Source: Epiperipatus broadwayi
Taxonomy: Eukaryota; Onychophora; Udeonychophora; Euonychophora; Peripatidae
DNA: 64,000 nt
Reading direction: 5' to 3'
Assembly (NCBI GenBank): GCA_028023455.1
Contig: JAQFVV010006293.1
Location: 3,953,059-4,017,058 of the forward strand
Below are positions 37,201 to 48,871 of the stretch, in pieces (position 1 is the stretch's first letter; each line of letters opens with the position of its first letter). Below the pieces are notes generated by a model that saw only the letters and a list, made by a program, of their open reading frames with translations, made no database searches and had not been told where the DNA came from. Position numbers and translations under genes: made by a program.

Positions 37201-38044
37201 TAAGGAGAAAAACAAACTTACTATGAATAAACAATTTATTGTTTGAAACATCTACATTAATAATTTTTTTCTCAAAAAAAGAAAGATTGCATTATCCTAA
37301 AATTTTGAAAATGCATCAAGGGAATTGTATCACCAGAAAAATATAGTTGTTAAAGAACTTTAATTTACTACTTAACATTTTTACTTTCTTTTTCTTTTGC
37401 AGTTGTTTGTTATTAAAATAACATATACAATCTACATAGCATATTGCTAGAATATAGGTGTATTTAAAGAGAAATAATCTCAGAAAAACATGTATTTTTT
37501 AAGTTAAAGCATATATTTATAGTTATTATAGAAATAGCTTTTATTTGTGTGAATGTTTGTTTTAAAGGTAAAGTTGTTTTAAGTTTTATTTTAAATTAAT
37601 ATTTAACATTCTGATCTCTTGTGATAAATTTTTCTTAGATATTTGATATTTCATTGATATTTAAAAGAGCATAGCTCTTATGACATATATTTGCATATAA
37701 ATGCATTATTGTTTAAAGCCACATATATGTAGAATAATATACTCTAAGAAGTTGATTTACAAAAATATTTATATCAATACTCTATGATGAAGTACATGCA
37801 GTATATAAAATTAGATATTGAATAATATGACGTCCATACTAGAGAAATGGATATAAATAAAGACTGATGTAATTATTTTATAGAATAAATAAAATACATT
37901 AATTTATTATAGTTATACTTAATTTTTATAAAATCATATTTTATACTCTATATGTATTGAATCATTTCCTTATATTTAGGATACAAAATATATCTGAGGT
38001 AAAATTTTATTTTCGTATTTAAAGAGATTATCCAAGAAATAATC
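34293..38044. other. AT-rich intergenic DNA, no gene seen
   Basis: Several short (TA)n runs (about 34321-34341, 35328-35338, 35410-35422). The phrase aacgccatctattgatca near 35341 resembles terminal motifs found in many arthropod repeats but is too short to call. No coding region recognised. Confidence 0.5.
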
Positions 38045-38125
38045 GTATTATTATTATTATTCATTTATTTATTATTAATGTCTATTTATTTATATTATTT
38101 ATTTATTTATTCATTTATATTATTC
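38045..38125. repeat. ATT/ATTT microsatellite
   Basis: Imperfect (ATT)n passing to (ATTT)n over about 75 bp. Confidence 0.85.
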
Positions 38126-39435
38126 CAAAGACTTTATCATGTGTTTGAAGTGTTTGTATTCATTCATTTTATAGTTAAAGTCCAAAGCGCATGTGCAACA
38201 GTTTAATGCTGTTTAAAATATTATTTGTTATTATAAAATGTAAATAAAACATAATTTTATTCATTTAAATTGGCTTGACTTTCATATTTTGTTTATTTAC
38301 ATCATCACAATATAGGATCAATTTTATGGTCACATTAGTTTTTCATATTTTAATATTTGCTAAATTCATGAAAATTATAATTTTTTATTTATTTTATGTA
38401 ATTTAATGATCGAAATTTATATTTTAAGAATATATAAATATTTTGGTTATCAAATATAATTGGGTGCAATAAAATATTATCTGATAATCAGCTATATGTT
38501 AATGATTAAATTTACTTATATATATATATAGCTCTAACAATAGTAATTAAAATCCTGAGAGGCTCTTATATTCTTTCTGTTATATTTGCAACTCCCAATG
38601 TGTTGGTGTATATTTTAATAAATTGTGTTATATAAGTCTCCACATATGTGTATATTGTGCAATAATCAGAAGTGAAGCCACTACAAGTATATTTCTTTTA
38701 AAAATGAATTACACAACCAACAAATAATTAACACATAAACAAATTAATAAACTAATAATTAAGAAAAATACATAGTTTGGTTATCATGCTGTAATACCAA
38801 ACTTACAATAATTTATTAATAATTATCACAACACTTGAAAGTATCCAGGATACAATAGAAAGCCAAAATCAGTAAAATATATGCAGAAAATTATATAAAT
38901 TAAAAAAAAATAATTAAATTTTATAATTGTTAATTATATGATTTTATTTTATGAGACTCTACTCTTTGTAATTTAAATTTTATAATGGTGGTATTATTCA
39001 ACCTTTCGTGAATTCTATAATATAATTTATTATATTTGAATATATTACATAAATTATATATACATTTAATCTAGATATTTAGATGTGGAAATGAAATGAG
39101 ATCTTTAGACAATGACAAAATTATGTTGTCATACTATACATGGTAACTCTAATAAAGTAAATTTATGACCAAACAGTAACTTTAGAACTCATCATTATTT
39201 CATTTATTCAGGTTTAATCTGAAAAAACAAAGACAAGATATGCATGTAAAATATCAATACAAATCATAACATTTAGACATAATCATACAAATATTAGTAA
39301 GATATCCAACATCATTATATCCAAACAACAATACAATTGTATGTGCCTTCAAGTGTATGCATAAATCTATACACCCATAAACATTAATATACAAATATGC
39401 ATTATTAAGCAATGAACAAATCATTGTACATCTTC
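38126..39435. other. AT-rich DNA, no gene seen
   Basis: Nothing recognised. Confidence 0.5.
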
Positions 39436-39539
39436 ATTCCTACTGCAATTCACAGCATATAATATATATATAAGAGCACAAATATCTATTCCTACTGCAA
39501 TTCACAGCATATAATATATATATAAGAGCACAAATATCT
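39436..39539 (+). repeat. Perfect 52-bp tandem duplication
   Basis: Unit 39436-39487 (starts attcctactgcaattcacag) is repeated without change at 39488-39539. Identity of the copies indicates a recent duplication by replication slippage or an assembly effect. Confidence 0.95.
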
Positions 39540-40980
39540 TTTCTCCACATAATGCAGCATAACTATCTTAACAATAGTTCAAATAAAGCAAGAATTCGAT
39601 ATTTGCAATTATTTATGCATCCAAGAGAGAGTAATATACATGGAATACAACTGATCTTGGAATAATGTAACATCTACATGCCTGTTAATATTATTAATTT
39701 TTTTACAGATATCATATACATGCACACTCTATACTCTACATCTTCATAAATAAACAACAAATAAATCTATGAAATTAAATTAATTAAGTTATACTATTAC
39801 TTGCAAAAAGATTAAAATAAGTTATTAAAACTATTTAGCATTCATTCATTTAATATGTATAAAATAAAATCTGAATATTCATTCACATTTAAAACATTTA
39901 CATTGTTTAACGATCTCAAATAATTTATTTAATGTCGACTTAAGCTTATATATACCCATTTAAATCGATAATATTTCAAGTAAAATTGTTATATATTTCT
40001 TTAAACTATAATAATTTATTTATTCAGAGGCTCATTTAATTATTAATGTTAAATAAATTCCCATGAAATTTTTATATTATCAAAACAAAATTTTAAATCG
40101 TATATTATAGTCTATATATTTAAATTATAATAATAACCCCAGCAAATATATGTTATTTATAAAGCACTTCAAAATATAATAAATAATTTAAATTCTATAT
40201 TTTTTATACCCCAAAGTAATTAAGTTTAAGACACTTTATTAAAGTTTATAGATTAATAACCAGTTCAGATAAAAAGATGCCATATTGAATTTTTAAAGAA
40301 TTTCTATTCGAGACACAATTTTCACAATAACTCCATGTTCAACAATACTAGAGGAAAATGTTACGTATTTGCAGAAATGGATATGCCAAAGAAAAAAAAA
40401 AGGCGAAAAAATAGTAATTACCATTAAAAAACTGAGAAAAAAAGAATGTCATAATCCTGAAAAATTATTACTTTATTGCTTGTGTATAATTTCAAATTTA
40501 TAACAATTAAGTTTTTAATTTATATTTTTATTGATAATTTCATTATTTTCCTCATAAAATTATGATTCAAAACATATATAATACTTCTTACCTGAAATAA
40601 TTTATTGTTTTAATACCTACATAAAAAGGAATGTGAAAATACTTCATTTTTATTTATACCCCAAAAGGTAATAAGCTCAAGGTTTCTATAAGAAAGATGT
40701 TTTTAACTTAATAAAAGATAAAAAAATCAAACAATAATTGTTATAAAGTATTATGAAATTATCTTTAACAAATTATAATAAATCAAAAAAAAAAAGAAAG
40801 AATTCAATCAGCATGGCATTGTAAAAAAATGGGGGAAGGTGAGAAAATCACCAATTTCTCATATTTACCACTATAAATACAATAAATTAAAAAGGTATAT
40901 CATTTAAAATTTCAAGTAATATTACCATGATAATATACATGTATATATCGATCATAAAACTGGTGTGTGTATGCACCATG
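39540..40980. other. AT-rich DNA, no gene seen
   Basis: No feature recognised. Confidence 0.5.
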
Positions 40981-41625
40981 AAACTTCTCTTAAAAACTAC
41001 AAAAGCTTGTTAGCCTGAAAATGAGATTCTTTCCCCCTGGCTTTAATAAATCCTGGAAAACATAGTCATGTAGGTGCATTGGCAAGCAACTTCTTCACTT
41101 TGTGGCCTCATCTAGCTTAGTGATTTCCTCAGCAGGTAAGTCTCATCATTTATCAATCTTGAAACTGTAGGGACATCACTGGCTGGCAAATCCTTGCTGG
41201 TAGATTGTGAGTCTTCTTTACCAACTGATGAGGTTTTTCTGATAGCTGGTGATGTGAAGTTTAACTTTAGTTGATTCTGATGCTTATGATGTTGCTATCC
41301 ATCAGCTGTTTGAATCACCACTTGCTGGAACTCATTTTGTGTTTCCCTTAATCATGTGGCAAAAGATGAGAGCACATATCCAGTTTTATACACTTTTAGT
41401 TTTATGCTTTATCTTAGGGTTCAAATCCAGATTAATAACTACTTCAGGGTAGACCCTGTTTAAATTTATTGTTGTGATCTGTCTTATTTTAGTCACTGTG
41501 AAACATATGTGAGTGAAACAGTCACATCTGAATAAATTGCACTTCTTACCAACAGACACAACAAGAGGCAGATATTTAGTTTTATTGTTCATTGTAACTT
41601 TCACTTTTGTGTAACCCAACAGTAT
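40981..41625 (-). pseudogene. Gypsy-type retrotransposon fragment (protease end plus C-terminal tail)
   Basis: The minus-strand frame 41619-41386 reads GYTKVKVTMNNKTKYLPLVV, then CNLFRCDCF and LNRVYPEVV. This corresponds to the end of a Gypsy retropepsin (pattern LPLxVVxGxGPxLLGRDWL) and the linker to RT (YPEVF). RT itself is absent. Instead, further minus-strand sequence (41380-41000) is GC-richer and contains a basic Pro/Lys/Arg segment (KPHQLVKKTHNLPARICQPV) like the tail after a Gypsy integrase. I infer a copy with most of pol deleted. Confidence 0.55.
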
Positions 41626-44099
41626 TTCTTTTCATTAAATTTCATTTACTCACTTTTTAAAATTTAGTTTAAACTAAAATCCTAAAAAAAAAAAAGAGCT
41701 TCATATGTCTTTAATCTTTGAATCGTGCTCCCCTCTTTTTGATTATATCTAATGTTATTTGATTTTCCATGCACTTTTATTTTGCAAATTACTAAAGTTT
41801 TTTTTATTAATAAAAAAAAGTTAAGTAATACAAAGCAAAAATTCAGAGTGTATAAAATTCTATACAAAAAAGAAAAAAAATTATTCAACATTCATTTAGA
41901 TTAGTGCAATATTTGTTGAGTTATAAAGTCACAGGCAAACAAACATTTATATTTATACATTAACATAGATTTATTAACTTTAATCTTAAAACTATAATAT
42001 TTTTTTAGTTTCAATTCACCAAAAATTTCATTTTCTTATTTTAACCTATCCTCTTGGTTTGACTTTAAATTTTATAAAAAATGATAATGTATACAACTTT
42101 ACTATTATTTTAAAGTGTTTATTTTCACAGATAAAAATTGGCTGTACGGATGTAATTCAAAATTGTTTTGATTATACTTTCCAAATGCCTGAGAAAAAAA
42201 GATTTGCTCTATTTTCTTGCTGTTCCACAAAATATTTTCACAAAAACAAAACATATAATTACTATTTTCATGGATCATATACATGATCATACACATCTTT
42301 AAAGATTTTTTCCCCTAATGAATTATTATTTTCCATTTGTAAAAATCACGGATTAAGGAAAAAAGTTTTTATTTTTCAATAATGATTTTTAGGGATGGAG
42401 AGAAGAATAAAAGCATAAGACATTTAACAAGAAATACATTCTCATAATTCAAAGAGAAAGCTCTGAAATTTAATCAAAAACACACTTTTATAATTCCATA
42501 AAAAAAAATTGATGACATTTTAATTTAATTTTTTTATTATAAAATGGATAATATAAAAAATAATTTTGCATATATTTGCATACAATTACATTGACAATCT
42601 ACAAGGCTATGATTATGGAGTGGTGAAACTCTAAAAGCGCTCAGCCTAAATAAATTATGTGGAATAGGTTCACCTTCAAGGCATTAGCGTATTATTAATC
42701 ATGAAACTATTTTATTTGAATGCCAATATGTATTTGATGAAAATTTTTTGGTCAGTCTCAAATGATTCAACAAAAGAGTAGAGTTGACCAATGGTTTTTT
42801 GGGGGTGAGAGTGGGGATTTTATAAATCTAATCAAGATAGCTATGTATGAGTGTGACATAGAGAGAGTAGTTCTGAAGATTAGGAATATAAAATGTTAGT
42901 ACTATTTTCATCTATAGACTTTTTAATTTTTTATTAGCACATATCTTGCATCTCAATTGGTAATCACTTTCCACGTATTGAAACATTTATTTTACCATTC
43001 AATCTAGTGAGAGAAATTTATTGAGGTCCCCACATTTAAGAGTGATAAATAAAATGGTTCTAAAGTTTTTTGTATATGCTATTTATACTTAGCTTTAAAT
43101 ATATGGATTTATAATGTTTGGACCCTGGGGTTAATGAGTGTTAGGAATAACAACACTGACTACTTCTAACTAACAATGGTCAGACTGGGTATCCAACTAT
43201 AATTTTTTGATGTCATTTCCCTCAAACATATTCAAGTATAGAGAGAGTCTATCCCTTGATGCTATAGATGTTATTTATTTGTAACATAACTATTATATTG
43301 GAGATTAGGCACATCTCTAAAACAAAAAAAATCTGTAAATTAGGTTCAAATTCTTCCGCATTTCTTAGATGTTAACTCCTCTATTTATCCAATGCTAGCT
43401 CAGGAAAAAAACATGGCAGTGCATCATAAATTGTGAGTAATAGTTATACTTGATTAGGTTAGGAATGAGAGAGAGAGAAATAGACAACTAAACTTAAAAT
43501 AATATGAATATAATAAAAAAATATTTATATATTTAAAGTATTTACATGTTGTGTATGATATTTAGGGACGAATTCAATGCGCAATATATATATATATAGG
43601 TGGGTATGTATTCATATTGGAGAAAAATAATTTAATTAGATTGAATTCAACTTATGAGTTCTAATAAACTTAAATCCGATATAAAACAATACAATTATTA
43701 TTTGCTGTGTCCTGTGAGCAGCAAGTACATAATTGACAAAGGCAGAATTGAGATGGTAAGCTAATAAGTTAAGTAACATTTGAACATATTTACAAATGTA
43801 CATAGCCTATTTAAGGTACATTAAAATAATAAAAGCTCATGGTGATATGAACATAATAAACCCTAGTCCTGTTTTTAGACTTACAGAGGCAGGATTCTCT
43901 GACTTACATTAATGCCAGAATATATAGACCAGATTCTGGGGGTTTATATACTCCTCAAGATTTCTGGAGTCTTTACAAACTTTACCAAATATGACATTTT
44001 TTACATACTCTCTGATCTTATAAGGCCAGCTATGCAACTCTATGATCTAACAACATTGCTACACATTAATAGTTACATTGCTACACATACACACATGCA
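41626..44099. other. AT-rich DNA with possible unassigned repeat relics
   Basis: No gene recognised. Parts of 42600-43400 are slightly GC-richer and may be repeat-derived, but no family motif was seen in any frame. Confidence 0.4.
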
Positions 44100-44350
44100 C
44101 ACACACACATATATATATATAATTATTTCACACAACCATTATACATAATTATTGTACAAAGTTATTATTTTTATTCTACACAATTATTATACATTTATTG
44201 TTGCATACACACACACACATATATATATATATCCCTATGTTTGATATATATATCTGTGTATATATCAATATCAAATATACATATATATATATGCATACAC
44301 ACACACACATATATATATATATCCCTTGTTTGACCTTGAATACTGCACTC
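44100..44350. repeat. Dispersed repeat with CA/TA tracts (related copy at 56314-56450)
   Basis: The block from atatataattatttcacaca to ttattgttgcatacacac recurs at 56316-56405 with few changes, and both copies end in ttgaccttgaa-actgca. Here the CACACA-TATATA-tccc unit is itself doubled (about 44204-44233 and 44296-44325). It directly adjoins the 3' side of the minus-strand Gypsy relic, so it may be LTR-derived. Confidence 0.65.
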
Positions 44351-44389
44351 TTCCCCACTCTAAAAGTATGGTTCTTCATCTATTATAGT

Positions 44390-45831
44390 CTTTGAGCTAA
44401 GCAGGAGGGTTTTTGGTTCTTGCTGGATGCTGACGGTCTTTGCTGTGCCTCGATGGTGATTTCAGTATAGCTATCTCATTTTTGGAAGAGTCTCCAACTG
44501 TCAACAATTCTTTTTTTTTCAGGATGTAAATCTCCAGACTGGTTGGTGCTGTAGTTTTTTCTGGTTGCTTTTTCACTGACTTCATTATTCATAGTTGAAA
44601 GATATCATCTTCTCATCTGTTTTTTACGGTTTCAAAGTTTTATGCCCTCTTCAGTTTTAATTTCTACCAGTTGATTTGCAATATTTCTTATGATGATTAC
44701 TTTCTCCCAACTCTTTTTAAATTTATTCAATGACCAAATGTTGTCACCTATTTCAAACTTTCCTCTCACCATTACTGTCTCATTACTTCTTTGTCAGGTA
44801 GGTAATAATATTGATAATTTATTCCTTATTTTTTTGAGATAAATGTTCAGCGGAGGTTTTTCCACTGACACTAATTGGCATACAATATTGATGAAATGCT
44901 ATTTCAAATCCCAGGCCTCATTTATATTTTAGTTTTAACATTGCTTAATTTTTTTTTTCATATTTTGGACCACCTCAGTAATTCCATTTGATTTGAGATA
45001 ATACATTAGTAATGTTATATGTTTTATAACCCATACATTAATAAAATTGAATTTTCTCTGAGCAGACCATTATCTGATATGAGGATCTCTGGTGTTTAGT
45101 GTGTAGCAAATATTTCTTTATGTTTCTCAATAGTTGCTGATGAACTAATATTTTTCATAAATGATTATATGAATCCACCACTATTAAGTAATAATGTTCT
45201 TTTCATGGACTGGCATGGTCAATGTGGATTCAAATTCTTTCTCAAGCTTTCTCTGGCATAGGCCACGAGATATATTTCTTTGGCAGTTGATCAGCTGTGA
45301 TTTGACACTCCTTTCACTTTTTAATATACAGTTTGAGGTATCTATTCCTGGCCATCATACATAATTGTGTGTTAGGATTTTAGCTCTAACTATTCCCGGA
45401 TGATCTTGATGTAATAATCTAAGGATTCTTCTGCTATCATTGCTGGGTATAAGTATTTTGTCATCCATCAATATACCTTTATTTATGGACAGTCTCTAAT
45501 ATGCTTTACACAGTCCTTTATTTAAGTAGGGAAGACATCTAGTGGGCAATTTGGTTCCTATTCAATTTTTTAAGAATTCTGTAGCCAGAATCTACATTAA
45601 TCCATTCAGCTATTGTTCGATTGTTAATAGTTTTTAAAGTTAGCTGATCAATATAATTAACATTTTTGTCTTAGGAAATTCAACTTTATCTGGGAATCTA
45701 AATAATACATCTGCATATGATATATAGGCAATCACATAGTTATAAACTTAATTGGTTCCTGACATGTATTTGGAAGTTGAAATTGTTTGAAAGTAGAGAT
45801 CTGTAAAAAACATCAAAAAGGGTTTTTAAAA
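44390..45831 (-). pseudogene. Gypsy retrotransposon relic: RNase H end and integrase
   Basis: Reading the minus strand from 45731: YADVLFRFPDKVEF matches the end of Gypsy RNase H (pattern NADALSRLP). Near 45410-45340, LLHQDHPGIVRAKILTHNYV is the HHCC/H2C2 zinc-binding start of integrase (HxGHPGIVRMK...YVWWPG). Near 45090-45060, TPEILISDNG is the second catalytic Asp block (TDNG). Near 44760-44700, GKFEIGDNIWSLNKF is the C-terminal SH3-like region (FxVGDxVW), followed by a basic tail (PSRHSKDRQHPARTKNPPA). Stops and frameshifts occur throughout. The protease-gag part is at 47893-48870, separated by a Tigger transposon. RT is missing. Confidence 0.72.
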
Positions 45832-45833
45832 TA

Positions 45834-47891
45834 CAGTATTTATTTTTTATTGATTAGTATCTGAAGTTTTGTTTACAAATTTATCAAGAATTAATTGAAT
45901 TGAATTTTTTTCTTCTCTTGATAAAGAATTCTATCACATTCTGTGTCTTTTTCTATTGCCCTTTGTACATGAGATATACACTCTCCATTGGGATCATATT
46001 CTTCCATGATGGTCAAAACTTTGTCAAGATGCATGAAGGATTCATTCATATTCTTGATTGTCAAACACTTAACAATAAGTTCATTATAAAATTCTTCTTC
46101 ATTTTGTATTTCATTTATCTCTTGTAGTTTAATCAAGTCTTCATTTGACAGAGGTTCTGAGTGAGATTGCATTAACTCATCAATATTTTCATCAGTGACA
46201 ACTAAATTTAATTCATTCATTATATTGACTATTTCAGTTATGATATCTTCAGGAATTTCCTCCATGTACATAGAAGTATTCATCATTAGTGGGTATATTT
46301 TTTACAACAACCTTTCATTACTGAATCTCTGATTTCAGGTCACGCATCCTCAATAATATTTATTGTGTTTGATATATTATAACTTTTCCAAAAATCTCTT
46401 AGTTTAGGTCCACCTTCCTTGTCAATTTCCTTTAATTTTTGTCATTAATCTTTTCATATAATTGTAATACTGCTTAAAAGTAGCTATCACAGTTTGGTTC
46501 ATATATTGTATTTCACTTATGGTATTAAGAGAGATAAATACATTAACTTCTGGATATAAATTTTTCAGGGATTTTGGATGTCCAGAAGAATTGTCTAAAA
46601 GCAATAGTGTTTTAAATGGTAAATTATTCTCACTACAATATTGCCTAACAGAAGGTACAAAATGATGTGAGACCCAAACTTGAAAAAATTGTGCAGTAGC
46701 CCAGGCTTTAGGATTTGATTTCTAAATGACTGGAAGCATTCTTTTAGCTTTTCCTTTTAATGTTCTAGGATTTTCTGTCTGATAAATTAGCATTGGCTAA
46801 AATTGAAAATCATGAACTAAATTACCTCCAAAAAGCCATGTTAATCTGTTTTAAAAGATTTATGCCCAGGTGCATCTGATTTTTCCTTTGCTAAATATGT
46901 ACATGCCAGCATCTTTTTCCAAATAATCCTATCTCATCTACATTAAAGACTAGGTATAAAAAATAAGCTACATCTTCAATGATATTAGAGAAAGTGGAAA
47001 TATATACATTGGTAGCTTTCTTATCTGCACTGGCTTCTTCACCAATACATTTAATATTATATAAAGAATATCTCATCTTAAATTTGTAAAAGCAGTCATT
47101 GCTTGCAACAAATTCAACAGCAGAGTTTTCTTTTAATTCTTTCTTCCAATCTTCATGCAAACTAAGATCCTTAGCTTTAATAATTGATAAACTCACTGGG
47201 ATACTTTTTTGATGTTGATCTTCAATCCATAAAGCCAAAGATTTCTCTATTTTATCCATTACTCTGCCATGTCTTTTTGAAACAATCTTTGAAAAAATAT
47301 TTCCACAATTTTCAACATATTCCTTAATTTTGTTCTTATTTTTCACAATTGTATATATTGTTGATCAGTTTAAATTACATGAAGTGTGATTGAAGCAAAA
47401 GATTCACCACTTTCAGAACATCTAATTATATCCATTGTTGTCTTGACCATTTGGGGTTTTTGAGACCTTGGTTTCATTTTAGTTGTATCAACTTTGCTGT
47501 TTTTTGATCTCTCACTCATGTTTTTAATTAATAAAAATGAAAAAAAATTTACCAAAACAAAAATATATATAGTGTATATGTAACATAATCATGCACAAAC
47601 TACTTTTAAAAATAAGCACTAATTAAGACAGTCTGTGATGATGGAAAGTAATCAATGTCAGAGAGATGGGAAGATTTACTGCATTTTATATAGGTTTTTA
47701 TTGTTCCCTAAAATATACTTTTAATTATTTTTTAAATTCCAAAGTTTATTTTTCTTTAGAAAAAATTCAATTATGAATGTATGTAAATAGTTCTTTTTAT
47801 CATGTGCACAGATAAAGATTTAAAGTCCAAAAGTGATTACATAATAGTGAAATGTTTGTAACTCGAATGTTAGTAACTAGAGTACTTCCTG
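45834..47891 (-). mobile_element. Tigger-like (pogo family) DNA transposon, inactivated
   Basis: The element sits inside a Gypsy relic. The right end reads on the minus strand TACAGGAAGTACTC, then AACATTCGAGTTACAAACAT, typical of Tigger/pogo termini, with a TA at 47892-47893. The left end at 45832-45836 (TACAG) is badly decayed. The minus-strand transposase gene fills the interior, in order: N-terminal helix-turn-helix part, CENP-B-type DNA-binding domain, DDE catalytic core and an acidic C-terminus. Confidence 0.75.
45891..47518 (-). pseudogene. Tigger transposase pseudogene
   Basis: A transposase cutting DNA at TA sites, here broken. The start MSERSKNSKVDTTKMKPRSQ (47518) leads into the psq-type HTH. 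After a frameshift near 47370, KNKIKEYVENCG and SLALWIEDQHQKSIPVSLSI (CENP-B HTH) follow, then GEEASADKKA and VFNVDEIGLFGK with the first catalytic Asp. After another break at about 46891-46605, LLDNSSGHP holds the second Asp. The third acidic site, normally MDQGVI, reads MNQTVI (Asp to Asn). GPKLRDFWKSYNI and the acidic C-terminus (ORF 46286-45891) complete it. Frame breaks plus the missing third Asp indicate it is dead. Confidence 0.78.
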
Positions 47892-47892
47892 T

Positions 47893-48870
47893 ATTTATAT
47901 CTTTGTGATTCTACATTGAATTTTTAATGACATATATTCTTATTCCTAAGGGAGCAAACCATTCTCAGCCTATGATCATGTTAATTACCCCACTCACTAT
48001 ATACAATGGTAGTATTTCTTTACTCTTCTTTGTTTCTACCTTTACTTTTGTAACTTCTAGTATTTTTATGGGATTTTTGTTAGCATTTCAGAGTTTGAGG
48101 TGAGTTTTCTCTACTTTTGGGGAGGATTTTAAATTCTTAATTAGTCTCTCCCAATGCCTACTTTACATCATTGATACCCCTGCTCCACTATCAATTTCCA
48201 CGATCATTGGTTTGCCAATTATTTTCACATTTAGCATAAATTTGATTCCATGCATCTATGGTAGCATTTTTATGTAGCTACTTTTCATTGCACTGCAGGT
48301 AAATTTTCTTCTTAGCTTCAGATGGTAGTACCATCTTTCTGGGTTATCAGTTATTTTCCTACAACTTTTACAATCATAAACTTTTTTCCATATCAGAAAC
48401 ATTTTACTCATTTGTCTGTTTCAAATTCTACTACCAACATTTTGTAAATTGTAGCTTGAAATACTTCTGGTCTTGTAAAACTTTTGAACTCTCTCACTTA
48501 GTCAAGTATTTAGTTCATGAACTGCTTCAGTCTGATGGCTCCCTTGTAGGTTAGGTCTTTTACTGCTAATAATATTCGCCTAAACCAATTATTTATTAAC
48601 CCCTATAATAGTTGTTTGAGCAGAGCTTCCTGTATATCATAAAGGCATAGTTTTTTCTTTTTTCTTAGGCCCATGTCATGATCTTTTATTTTTTTCATTT
48701 CCTTTGGTTTCTGCCTCTAAAATGTATTTGAGGAATAAATTTGAATGGCTGGGGTTAAAATAATAATTTAGCTTTGTTACAAGCTCATCGTATTTCTGTG
48801 TCTTCGGTGAATCTTCACACAGTTTATTAGCTATCTCAATTAACCTTTGTTCTGCAAAGCAAAGTAAAAA
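47893..48870 (-). pseudogene. Gypsy retrotransposon relic: gag end and protease
   Basis: Minus-strand reading from about 48870: a gag-like stretch CEDSPKTQKYDELVTKLNYYF, then FRRILLAVKDLTYKGAIRL (pattern QxRLLxExxLTxxxAIxLA of Gypsy gag). Later, near 48230-48190, MIVEIDSGAGVSMM is the retropepsin active site (DSGA, pattern xxDTGAxVS). Near 47990-47950, LPLYIVSGVINMIIG is the protease end. It runs into the Tigger element, on whose other side RNase H and integrase continue. The expected ~1.2 kb of RT is absent from both sides. Numerous stops. Confidence 0.65.
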
Positions 48871-48871
48871 A

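Noticed and set aside
44176-44395. Overlapping frames on both strands across CA/TA tracts
   Set aside because: They are translations of dinucleotide repeats (THTHIYIYI, CVCVCIYIY) without coding value.
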